From Sinorhizobium sp. A49 (GTDB taxonomy: Bacteria; Pseudomonadota; Alphaproteobacteria; Rhizobiales; Rhizobiaceae), in assembly GCF_002002725.1 (NCBI RefSeq), contig NZ_MUNW01000061.1, positions 1 to 64,000 of the forward strand: a DNA stretch of 64,000 bases, read 5' to 3'. Positions 23,551 through 31,104 of this stretch are shown here, in pieces; position 1 is the first letter of the stretch, and the number at the start of each line of letters is the position of its first letter. Both the position numbers and the translations under genes were made by a program. The notes below the pieces were generated by a model. It made no database searches. It saw nothing but the letters and a program-made list of their open reading frames with translations, and was not told where the DNA came from.

Positions 23551-25452
23551 CTACTGACCGGAAAGGCGGTTTGTTCGCGTTACCGCTGCGCGGGGCATCG
23601 TCACCGTCACGTGCACGCCATCCGGCTCCCAGCGCCTGACGAGCTTGCCGCCGAGCTGGCCCTCGACACTGATTCTCATCAGCCGCGATCCGAAGCCTTC
23701 CTGATCGGGTTCGCCGATCGCACCTGTTCCGCCATGCTCGCGCCACTCCAGGATATAGTCGGTTTCATGCTGCCGGCCGCTGATTGCGAGCTTGCCCGCA
23801 TCGCCAGAAAGCGCGCCATACTTTGCCGCGTTCGTCGCGAGTTCGTGCAGCAAAAGCGCTAGCGGCGTGGCGGCACTGTCGCCAAGCTGGATGTCTTCAC
23901 CGCTGACACTGATGCGTTCTTCAGCGTTACCGTAGGGAACCAGCAATTCCTCGACCAGCCCGAAGATCGACTGTTCGACCGGCACCGGCCGCGAGGCCTG
24001 GCTGTGAGGGCGCACGAAATCATGCGCCCGGCCCATCGCCTCGATGCGCTTGCGCAGTTCCAGGGCAAAGGGCTGGGCATCGGGCTTCGAGCGCGCGGAC
24101 AGGCTGATGATGCTGCTGAGCACGGAGAAGATGTTCTTGATGCGGTGGCTGAGCTCGTGGGCGACCACCTCACGCTCGGCGGCGGCCATCTTGGTGTCGT
24201 GAATATCGGTGCAGGTGCCGTACCAGCGGGTGATGCGTCCGCGGTCGTCACGGATCGCAAGGGCCCGTCCCAGCACCCAGCGGTAGACGCCGCTGTGGTG
24301 GCGCAGGCGATACTCGATCTGATAGGGGGCGCCCGTTTCCAGAGAATGGCGCCAACTCGCCCAGGCGCGCTCCTGGTCTTCCTCGTGGAACATGCCGTTC
24401 CAGCCTTCGCCATCGGTCGAGTTTTCCGGCACGCCGGTGAATTCGTACCAGCGGGCGTTGTAATAATCGTGATAGCCGTCGGGCCGGGTCGACCAGACCA
24501 TTTGCGGCATGGCGTTTGCGAGCGTTCGAAAGGCCGCCTCGGATCGGGCATGCGCCTCGACGGCTGCCTTATGCTCTGTAATATCGACGGCAACGCCTGG
24601 AAAGCGGACGCAGATGCCATGCTCGTCGAGTGCCGGCCGCCCTTCGGCAAGCACCCAGCGCACGCCACCTTCCGGCTGGACGATCCGGTATTCCGACGTG
24701 AGGCTTTCGCCGGTTTCAATGGCCCGCGTCATCGCCGCTTCAAGGCTTGCGACATCATCCGGATGGATGGACGCGAGATAGGCCGATATCGGCGCACCGT
24801 CGCGGGCCAGCTCCCGCGGCACATGGAAGAGGTCGGAAAAACGTTCGTCGGCGTAGACCCGGTCTTCCCTGACGCGCCAATCCCAGATGCCGACGACGCC
24901 GGAGGCGCTGAGCGCCAGCGACAGGCGTTCCTGGTTGTCGCGAAGGGCTTTTTCCGCTTTCACCCGCTTGGTCGTTTCCGCGAGAATGGCAAGCACGGCG
25001 ATTGTGCTGCCATCGTCATCGACAACAGGGCTGTAGTCCAGATCGAGCCAGACATTTTCGGCAGCACCGTTGCGATAGAAGGTCAGCGGCGCATCCTCGA
25101 AGGATGCGGTTTCACCGGCAAAGACATCGGCAATGATCTGGCGGTTGAAGGCGGCAACCTCCGGCCATGTGGTCAACACCGATTGACCGAAGCAATCGGG
25201 ATGGCGCTTGCCGGCGATCTCGATATAGGCGTCGTTGTAGATCATCACGCCGTCTCGACCGGCAAGGACCGCCATTGCGACCGGCGACGAGAACATCATT
25301 CTCAGGGTCATCGTCAGCGCCGCGGGCCAGTTGTCGGCCGCTCCGAGCGCCGTTGCGGACCAGTCGAACGTTTGGAAGAGAGCGTACATTTTGCTGGTCG
25401 CAAATTTTCCGGGCGGTCTCGTATCTGCCTTCGGGAACAAAGGGGCGGTCAT
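23551..25452 (-). CDS. Multi-PAS HWE-family sensor histidine kinase
   Basis: A 633-residue cytoplasmic kinase without membrane segments. Three PAS regions lie at about 50-165, 178-293 and 305-420; the last two are PAS_3-like, each followed by a PAC segment. The HWE dimerisation domain has phospho-acceptor His436 (E-L-S-H-R-I-K-N), and the ATPase domain ends with the diagnostic W-R-E. HWE kinases in this group commonly feed PhyR/EcfG stress signalling. No LOV cysteine motif is visible, so the signal is unknown. I use the ATG at 25452; the longer in-frame start adds a basic leader. The receiver gene 83 nt away is a plausible but unproven partner. Confidence 0.88.
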   Translation of the reverse strand: MTAPLFPKADTRPPGKFATSKMYALFQTFDWSATALGAADNWPAALTMTLRMMFSSPVAMAVLAGRDGVMIYNDAYIEIAGKRHPDCFGQSVLTTWPEVAAFNRQIIADVFAGETASFEDAPLTFYRNGAAENVWLDLDYSPVVDDDGSTIAVLAILAETTKRVKAEKALRDNQERLSLALSASGVVGIWDWRVREDRVYADERFSDLFHVPRELARDGAPISAYLASIHPDDVASLEAAMTRAIETGESLTSEYRIVQPEGGVRWVLAEGRPALDEHGICVRFPGVAVDITEHKAAVEAHARSEAAFRTLANAMPQMVWSTRPDGYHDYYNARWYEFTGVPENSTDGEGWNGMFHEEDQERAWASWRHSLETGAPYQIEYRLRHHSGVYRWVLGRALAIRDDRGRITRWYGTCTDIHDTKMAAAEREVVAHELSHRIKNIFSVLSSIISLSARSKPDAQPFALELRKRIEAMGRAHDFVRPHSQASRPVPVEQSIFGLVEELLVPYGNAEERISVSGEDIQLGDSAATPLALLLHELATNAAKYGALSGDAGKLAISGRQHETDYILEWREHGGTGAIGEPDQEGFGSRLMRISVEGQLGGKLVRRWEPDGVHVTVTMPRAAVTRTNRLSGQ

Positions 25453-25862
25453 CAACGGTTCCAAACATTTGATTTGTCGGCATTTCTGCCGCTTTCGCGC
25501 CAATATAGGCGAGTTTCGCCAGATGTCATGTGCCGGTTTAGACTTTCCTGCCGGCAGCAATTGTCGAGCCCGGCCTGCCGGACTTCGGCTGGGTGGCACA
25601 GGCGAATGCGGTTGTCGCCTGGGGCGTTCGGGCCTAGAATTGTCATCGGAATGGGCAGGCTCGACCCGGGCTTGTGTCGGCGGAGGAAAGGGGTTGGCCG
25701 GGCTCCCCGTCAGCCTGGGCCATCGATATTTCGACCTTTGTCGAGCCTGCGACCCGTCTTGTTTCAGCGTTTTCTTGTGTGCGTATGCAGCACGGATTTG
25801 TCCCGATCCTGAGGGAACAAAGGGGGTCGCGAAACATTCCTGCCGAACGAGGGAGGTTGGAG
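25453..25862. repeat. 410-nt divergent intergenic region with a spaced inverted and direct repeat
   Basis: Between the kinase and the transglutaminase-like gene there is a perfect 11-bp inverted repeat, gcaggctcgac (25655-25665) with gtcgagcctgc (25740-25750), 74 nt apart. Each arm runs into a related sequence (cgacccgggcttgtgtc and cgacccgtcttgtttc). It may be an intergenic mosaic element or a folded RNA. I see no credible gene in the interval. Confidence 0.4.
25814..25838 (+). promoter_or_regulatory. Weak EcfG/RpoE2-like promoter
   Basis: GGAAC (25814-25818), 16 nt, CATT (25835-25838): one mismatch to the CGTT element. It lies just upstream of the transglutaminase-like gene and would give a short leader containing the gggagg Shine-Dalgarno. 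Confidence 0.3.
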
Positions 25863-26777
25863 ATGTTTGTACGCTTTGGCTATGAGATCGGCATCCGTTG
25901 CCCCCAGCCGACGCCGATGATGACTTACCTTTCCGTGGTTGCCGAAAGGCGATCCGATATCAGGCGCGAGCGCGGGCCTGTGACCTCGCCGATCGTCAAG
26001 ATGGAGGAAGTTGTCGACCCGCACAAGAACGCCTGCCTGCGCATGATCGCTCCGGAAGGCGATCTCATGCTCACCTATGATGCCGTCATCGAGGACGATG
26101 GTCGGCCAGACCCTTCCGATCCGCTGGCGCAGGCCGTTCCCGTCGAAAAGCTCCCGCCGAACACGCTGCCCTATCTCGCCGCCAGCCGCTATTGCGAGAC
26201 CGATCGGCTGGGCGCGCTTGCCTGGAGGCTTTTCGGGGATGCGGCGCCAGGCTGGTCGCGCGTGCAGGCAATCTGCGATTATGTGCATGAGCGCCTGGTC
26301 TTCAGCTACGGCTACGCCCAGGCGATGCGCAGCGCGCTCGAAGCGCATGAGGATCGGCTCGGCGTCAGCCGTGACTATGCGCATCTTGCCATCGCGCTCT
26401 GCCGTTGCATGAACATGCCGGCGCGCTACGTCAACGGTTATATGGCCGACCTCGAAACCGAGGCCAGGGTGGCGCCGATGGATTTCAATGCCTGGTTCGA
26501 GGTCTTTCTCGGTGACCGCTGGTATACGTTCGACGCCAAGAACAACGTGCGCCGGGCAGGGCGCATCGCCGTTGCCCGTGGCCGCGATGCCGCCGACATT
26601 CCGCTGATCCAGACCTTCGGCAAACACGAATTGACGGCCTTTACGGTGTGGACCTGTGTTGAGGCCGACGGCGGACTTACGCGCTCCCATCGCGAAGCCA
26701 ATGTGTCGTTGCTGACGCCATGGTTCAGCGAAAGTTGGTCCAGACATGTGCAGGAGCGCGACCGCGATCGGCCCTGA
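25863..26777 (+). CDS. Transglutaminase-fold protein lacking the catalytic cysteine
   Basis: A 304-residue cytoplasmic protein: N-terminal beta domain (about 1-100) and a transglutaminase-like core (about 125-245). The core motif normally reading G-V-C-R-D-(F/Y)-A-H here reads G-V-S-R-D-Y-A-H, so the nucleophile position is Ser169 (codon AGC). The second motif reads D-F-N-A-W-F-E-V, with Asn209 where classical enzymes have His; my recollection is that this position also varies among close relatives. The Asp of F-D-A (224) is kept. The start at 25863 has a gggagg Shine-Dalgarno 6 nt upstream. Probably a pseudoenzyme or an altered-chemistry member; it is divergent from the HWE kinase. Confidence 0.85.
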   Translation: MFVRFGYEIGIRCPQPTPMMTYLSVVAERRSDIRRERGPVTSPIVKMEEVVDPHKNACLRMIAPEGDLMLTYDAVIEDDGRPDPSDPLAQAVPVEKLPPNTLPYLAASRYCETDRLGALAWRLFGDAAPGWSRVQAICDYVHERLVFSYGYAQAMRSALEAHEDRLGVSRDYAHLAIALCRCMNMPARYVNGYMADLETEARVAPMDFNAWFEVFLGDRWYTFDAKNNVRRAGRIAVARGRDAADIPLIQTFGKHELTAFTVWTCVEADGGLTRSHREANVSLLTPWFSESWSRHVQERDRDRP

Positions 26778-26910
26778 AGCGGACGGTCGGCGGACAATTT
26801 TTCACTTTCGGGGTGGAACGGAGAAAATAATATCTATAAACTCAATCGAGAATATCGGAGAACATGACTATTGATGGTCCTGTTTCCGACCTGAACGACG
26901 GAGAGACGCG

Positions 26911-27060
26911 ATGAACGCTGCGAAGCCGACGATCCAGTCCCGATACGCGTTTTACGCGGCGGCTCCACAGCGCCGCTCGCCGATCACACTTTTCCCGCAC
27001 GCAATCGCCTTCGTGGCTGCGTTCTGTTTCATCTCCGCCGTGGTCATCGGCGCTCTCTAG
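26911..27060 (+). CDS. 49-residue single-pass membrane peptide, function unknown
   Basis: ATG at 26911 preceded by a gagag Shine-Dalgarno, stop TAG at 27058-27060. The basic N-terminal half (about 1-28, several Arg/Lys) is followed by one hydrophobic helix (about 29-48, rich in Ala, Phe, Val and Ile) reaching almost to the C-terminus: a small membrane-anchored protein with a cytoplasmic basic tail. No family recognised. The upstream AT-rich stretch at 26826-26845 could hold a promoter. Confidence 0.5.
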   Translation: MNAAKPTIQSRYAFYAAAPQRRSPITLFPHAIAFVAAFCFISAVVIGAL

Positions 27061-27076
27061 CCAAACGTCTTCACCA

Positions 27077-27484
27077 CTAGCTGGCGCGCGACAGATGCTC
27101 GTGTACCGCCAACCAGGCTCCGGTTCCGTCCCGTTCAAACACGATCGTTTCTCTTTCCTGCGACGTCATCGCCTCGCCGCCGATTTCAAGTTCGGTCTGA
27201 ACGCCATGCGTGAAGACGGCAACGTTGCCCATCACTTGCACATGCCGGTCGCTGGATTGGCAGTCCCGGACACGGAAGCTGTCGCGGGTCTCCCACAACG
27301 CCCATTCGGCCTCATACTCTGCCCGGCTGCGCAAGGGCCTGTCGAGATTGTGGAAGATGAACGTCGCGTTCGGCGCGAAGGCTGAGAAATAGGCGTCCGC
27401 ATCATGGCGGGCAAAGGCCTCGACGAGCCGATCGGCGGCGGCAAGCACCGACTGTTCCAAGTCTTGCATCAATACTCTCTTCAT
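27077..27484 (-). CDS. SnoaL-like/NTF2-fold protein
   Basis: A 135-residue alpha+beta-barrel protein of the SnoaL/DUF4440 type: an N-terminal helix pair with the A-F-A-R-H-D-A-D-A-Y-F motif, then four antiparallel strands ending in W-L-A-V-H-E-H. Relatives bind or isomerise small hydrophobic ligands, many without known activity. An in-frame ATG 15 nt downstream (27469) has a better Shine-Dalgarno. It follows the TetR gene by 13 nt on the same strand and is probably co-transcribed. Confidence 0.8.
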   Translation of the reverse strand: MKRVLMQDLEQSVLAAADRLVEAFARHDADAYFSAFAPNATFIFHNLDRPLRSRAEYEAEWALWETRDSFRVRDCQSSDRHVQVMGNVAVFTHGVQTELEIGGEAMTSQERETIVFERDGTGAWLAVHEHLSRAS

Positions 27485-27497
27485 TGTCTGGGTTGGA

Positions 27498-28115
27498 TCA
27501 GGGCGCCGCGATCAACGTTGCGAGCGGCCGGTTCTGTCTGGCAACGCGGGCCTTGAGTTGATCGAGCGGCATCGCCTCGTCCTTTGCGAATTCGATGAAC
27601 ATCAGATTGAGATTGTTGAACAGCATCTCGCCGACGGCGCGAACATCGGTGCCGGGCGTAACAAGGCCTTTGACCTGCAGCTTGTGGATAAGCGTCGCGA
27701 CCTGATCGCAAAGCCGGCGGTCGAGTTCGGTGTAGCGCTTGCTGAAGGGGCTCTCCGGCTGCTGGATCGAGATCGCCATCGCCGTGCGCCACATCTCCTT
27801 GCTGAGATAGACGAGCGAATGATCATAGTATTGCCCGATGAGGGCTTCTAGCGCGCCTTCGACGGAGGAGGGCGGATTGTCGACGATGGTGCGTCCGGCG
27901 GCGAGCACTTCCTCGACTTCCATTGAGACGGTCGCGACCAGGATGTCACCCTTGTTCTCATAATAATTGTAGAAGGTGCCGACCGACACTTCGGCCCGCT
28001 CGGCGATGTCCTCGATGCGGGCGCTGTCGTAGCCGACCTCGCGAAACAACAAAGCCGCGGCGTCCAGGATACGTCTGTTCCGGTCGGCCTTCTGCCGTGC
28101 GCGCAGCCCTGTCAT
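27498..28115 (-). CDS. TetR family transcriptional regulator
   Basis: A 205-residue repressor-type protein: TetR_N HTH at about 10-57 (I-L-D-A-A-A-L-L-F-R-E-V-G, then V-S-V-G-T-F-Y-N-Y-Y) and an all-helical ligand-binding domain. It is divergent from the ABC/MBL/aldehyde dehydrogenase operon with 114 nt between starts, and is the likely regulator of it. A 12-bp palindrome lies in the gap. Confidence 0.88.
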   Translation of the reverse strand: MTGLRARQKADRNRRILDAAALLFREVGYDSARIEDIAERAEVSVGTFYNYYENKGDILVATVSMEVEEVLAAGRTIVDNPPSSVEGALEALIGQYYDHSLVYLSKEMWRTAMAISIQQPESPFSKRYTELDRRLCDQVATLIHKLQVKGLVTPGTDVRAVGEMLFNNLNLMFIEFAKDEAMPLDQLKARVARQNRPLATLIAAP

Positions 28116-28165
28116 ATGTGTTTTCCTGAATTATGAATGTCCTCAAAATTGAGATTGACTTAAAA

Positions 28166-28177
28166 AATGAATTCATT
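28166..28177. promoter_or_regulatory. Candidate TetR operator
   Basis: A perfect 12-bp palindrome, aatgaattcatt, in an AT-rich stretch, nested inside a wider inverted repeat gattga (28153-28158) / tcaatc (28177-28182). A ttgact -35-like element (28155-28160) overlaps the outer repeat. Position between divergent TetR and transporter genes fits an operator. Confidence 0.5.
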
Positions 28178-28229
28178 CAATCTTTTTTTGAAGACGCCGA
28201 AACGAGCGTCAAAACAAGAGGGCAACAGC

Positions 28230-29324
28230 ATGCAGTCATTTCATGGAGGCGCGACCCTGCGCCGATTTTTCTCCTCGGTCGCCGCAGGCGCGATCGTCAG
28301 CGCCTCGTTCGTCTCGGTTCCGGCACCGGCCTTTGCCACCGAAGAACTCAACGCGCTCGTCTGGTGCGACCACACGGATCCGGCTCTCGTCGAGCCGTTC
28401 GAAAAGGCCAACGACGTCAAGGTCAACCTGAAGGTCTATGAGGGCACCGGGGCAGCGCTGTCGATCCTCGACCAGTCACGCCCGGGTGATTGGGATGTGC
28501 TCGTCATCGATGGAGTCGACGTTCACCGTGCCATCGATCTTGATCTGCTCGCCGAAATGCCGGCCGATGCGCTGCCGACGGCGGATATCTTCCCCGAGGT
28601 CCGGATGGAAGCCAACAACACCAAGGACGGCAAGACCTACGCCGTCACGGAAAAATTCGGCTACAACACCGTCTCCTACGACAAGTCCAAGGTCGATCCG
28701 AAGGACATGCAGGATCTGTCGGTTGTCTTCTCCGACAAATACAAGGGGCGCATCGCGCTCTATGACTACTACCTTCCGATGATCGGCCTTGCCGGGCTTG
28801 GCCTTGGCAAGAAGACCGCTGAGCTTTCCGAGGCCGACATGCCGGCGCTCAAGGAGAAGCTGGCGGAAATGCGCGCGATGTCGAAGCAGGTCAGCGACGT
28901 CGTGTCTTCGCAGACGGCGCTGGCGACGGGCGAAGTCGATATTCTGGTTGGCGGTGGCGAATGGATCACCGCCGTGCTTTCGGCCGACAAGCCGAACCTC
29001 GACTGGACGATCCCGGAGCAGGGGGCGGTGCGCTGGGCGCAGTCGATTGGCGTGATGAAGGATTCGACCAAGCAGGATCTGGCGTTGAAATTCGTGCAGT
29101 ACATCGTCAGCCCCGAAGGCCAGGCGCGGCTTGCGACATCCTCCTGCTACTGGGCGATGCCGGCAAACAGCAAGGCGGGCGAGCATCTGACCGACCCGCA
29201 GAAGGCGGCGCTGCGCTTCAACGAGCAGGCCGAATACCTGAAGAAGACGCAGCTCTATCCGATCCCGTCGACAGGGCTGGATCAGCAGTTCCAGGATGCC
29301 TGGACCGAAATGCTGCAGCAGTAA
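28230..29324 (+). CDS. Polyamine-type ABC transporter substrate-binding protein
   Basis: A 364-residue periplasmic binding protein of the PotD/PotF-like group. The signal peptide spans about 1-36, ending A-F-A; the mature protein starts with a short beta-strand (L-N-A-L-V-W-C-D) followed by the F-E-K-A-N-D-V-K-V-N segment. The ATG at 28230 has aagaggg 7 nt upstream and is preferred over the ATG 63 nt earlier, which overlaps the operator palindrome. It heads a binding protein-permease-permease-ATPase-hydrolase-dehydrogenase operon. Likely ligands are putrescine, spermidine or another amine. Confidence 0.88.
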   Translation: MQSFHGGATLRRFFSSVAAGAIVSASFVSVPAPAFATEELNALVWCDHTDPALVEPFEKANDVKVNLKVYEGTGAALSILDQSRPGDWDVLVIDGVDVHRAIDLDLLAEMPADALPTADIFPEVRMEANNTKDGKTYAVTEKFGYNTVSYDKSKVDPKDMQDLSVVFSDKYKGRIALYDYYLPMIGLAGLGLGKKTAELSEADMPALKEKLAEMRAMSKQVSDVVSSQTALATGEVDILVGGGEWITAVLSADKPNLDWTIPEQGAVRWAQSIGVMKDSTKQDLALKFVQYIVSPEGQARLATSSCYWAMPANSKAGEHLTDPQKAALRFNEQAEYLKKTQLYPIPSTGLDQQFQDAWTEMLQQ

Positions 29325-29336
29325 CAACCGGTGCCT

Positions 29337-29359
29337 GGCGAACGCGTGCCGCGTTCGCC
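29337..29359 (+). terminator. Intercistronic hairpin after the polyamine-type binding-protein gene
   Basis: Perfect 10-bp stem, ggcgaacgcg (29337-29346) with cgcgttcgcc (29350-29359), 3-nt loop, 12 nt after the stop codon. No T-run; probably an mRNA 3'-end stabiliser or partial terminator before the permease gene at 29450. Confidence 0.6.
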
Positions 29360-29449
29360 GATCCTTCAGCCCGATCGCCGCCCCACTTGTCCGTGGGACG
29401 GTGGACTGCTGCCACCGACTTTGTCGGCGCGCGCAAATCTGGAGCCTTC

Positions 29450-30313
29450 ATGACCACGACAACCCTAGAAGATGCCGACCGCCGGAAGGCCTGGGGCTTT
29501 GCAGCACCGGCGCTTTTGTGGACGCTCGCCTTCTTCGTGGTGCCTTTCCTGTTCATGGCGGCGATGAGCCTCTGGAAGCGCGAGGGGCGGGAGATCGCCC
29601 GCGTCTGGAACCTCGACAATTACTTGCGCTTCTTTTCCGAGAACGCCCTGTTGCAGGGCCTGGTCAATTCGCTCGAAATCACCATGATCGTCACGGTGCT
29701 GTCGGTGCTGCTTGCCTATCCGCTCGCCTGGATCATCGCCGAACGCGTGCCCAAGCGGTTTCAGCGCATGGCGCTGATCCTGGCGATCCTGCCGTTCTGG
29801 ACCTCCTATGTCGTGCGCTCCTACTCCTGGCTCCTGGTGCTGTCGAAAAACGGTGTCATCAATCAGATGCTGACCGGCATCGGGCTGATCGGCGAACCGC
29901 TGGAGATCGCCAGTACGCGGACGGCAACCGTGATCGGCTTCGTGCATTTCTTCGTCATGCTCCTGACGCTGACCATCTATTCGAACCTGATCCAGCTCTC
30001 GCCGAACTATCGGCGTGCGGCCGCCGATCTTGGTGCCAACGCCTTCCAGACCTTCTGGCATGTGGTGCTGCCGCTGACCTTGCCGGGGATCATGACCGGC
30101 GCGTTCCTGACCTTCGTGCTGTGCATCGGCGACTACGTGACGCCGCAGATCCTCGGCGGCAACAACGAGCTGGTGCTTCCGCAGATCATCATGCTGCAGC
30201 TTGGCCGGCGCGCCGATTTCCCGATGGCAGCAGCTTTGTCAATCATTCTCATGCTGGCCGTCACCGTCGCCTATGTGCTTTGTGCCCGTTGGCTGAAGAT
30301 CGAGAGGGCATGA
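29450..30313 (+). CDS. Polyamine-type ABC transporter permease (PotB/PotH-like)
   Basis: A 287-residue inner-membrane permease: six hydrophobic helices, the W-T-S-Y-V-V-R-S-Y-S-W motif (about 117-127) characteristic of PotB-type subunits, and an EAA-like loop (R-A-A-A-D-L-G-A-N near 188-196). It pairs with the next gene, which it overlaps by 4 nt. A ggag Shine-Dalgarno precedes the ATG. Confidence 0.9.
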   Translation: MTTTTLEDADRRKAWGFAAPALLWTLAFFVVPFLFMAAMSLWKREGREIARVWNLDNYLRFFSENALLQGLVNSLEITMIVTVLSVLLAYPLAWIIAERVPKRFQRMALILAILPFWTSYVVRSYSWLLVLSKNGVINQMLTGIGLIGEPLEIASTRTATVIGFVHFFVMLLTLTIYSNLIQLSPNYRRAAADLGANAFQTFWHVVLPLTLPGIMTGAFLTFVLCIGDYVTPQILGGNNELVLPQIIMLQLGRRADFPMAAALSIILMLAVTVAYVLCARWLKIERA

Positions 30314-31104
30314 TGCTGCGCAGAATTCTCATCGGCGGCGTGTCCTGGGCGTACCTCGCTCTCGTCTACGCCTTCATCTTCCTTCCGGTCGCGGTGCTGG
30401 TGCTCTTCTCCTTCCAGGACGGACGTCTGCCGGTGCCGCCGTTCAACGGCTTTTCCACGCAATGGTACGAGGCCGTCTTCGTTGATCGCAAGCTGATGGC
30501 AGCACTCGGCAATTCGATGCTGGTCGCCATCTCCTCGTCGGTGGTCTCCTGCGTGCTCGGCTTTCTCGCCGCCTATTCGCTGGCTCGTTACAAGCTGCCG
30601 GGCTCGGCCCTGCAACGGGGCCTGCTGATCGCGCCGATGACTGTCAGCTATCTCATCATTGCGCTCGGGCTCTTGGCGCTGCTCAATGCGTTGCACATGC
30701 CTCTGTCGCTTCTGACTGTTGGTATCGGTCACGTGGTGATCAACCTGCCGCTCTGCTTTGCCATCATCTACGCCTCGATGGGCGATCACCAGATCAACAT
30801 CGAGCGGGCGGCACGCGATCTCGGCGCCAATGATTTCAAGGTGATGGCGCTGGTGACGGCACCGATGCTGATGCCGTCGATCCTGGCTGCCTTCTTCCTG
30901 TCGGTGACCTTCAGCTGGGACGAGTTCATCATCGCCTTCCTGCTGTCGCGCTTCGACGTGACCTTGCCTGTCGAGATCTGGAGCATGCTGCGCTCCGGCC
31001 TAAACCCCAAGACCAATGCCATCGGTTCGCTGGTCTTCCTCGCTTCGGTGGCGCTGCTGCTGATCCTCGAGTTTTCCCTGTTCGGAAGGACGAAGAAACA
31101 ATGA
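30310..31104 (+). CDS. Polyamine-type ABC transporter permease (PotC/PotI-like)
   Basis: A 264-residue inner-membrane permease with six helices and the EAA loop E-R-A-A-R-D-L-G-A-N (about 162-171). The C-terminal S-W-D-E-F-I-I-A-F-L motif is typical of PotC/PotI. Tandem ATG codons at 30310 and 30313 both overlap or abut the previous stop; the second has better Shine-Dalgarno spacing. It overlaps the ATPase gene by 4 nt. Confidence 0.9.
   Translation: MMLRRILIGGVSWAYLALVYAFIFLPVAVLVLFSFQDGRLPVPPFNGFSTQWYEAVFVDRKLMAALGNSMLVAISSSVVSCVLGFLAAYSLARYKLPGSALQRGLLIAPMTVSYLIIALGLLALLNALHMPLSLLTVGIGHVVINLPLCFAIIYASMGDHQINIERAARDLGANDFKVMALVTAPMLMPSILAAFFLSVTFSWDEFIIAFLLSRFDVTLPVEIWSMLRSGLNPKTNAIGSLVFLASVALLLILEFSLFGRTKKQ

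Noticed and set aside
25434-25459. GGAAC with 17 nt then CGGT on the plus strand, resembling an EcfG promoter
   Set aside because: One mismatch in the -10, and it lies at the kinase start pointing towards no nearby plus-strand gene.
24004-25812. Plus-strand open frame of about 600 codons opposite the HWE kinase
   Set aside because: Antisense shadow; composition is Arg/Gly/His-rich with no domain, whereas the minus frame gives a full PAS-HWE kinase.
26813-26845. GGAAC-like start before the 49-residue peptide gene
   Set aside because: No CGTT or TT at the right spacing; treated as chance.
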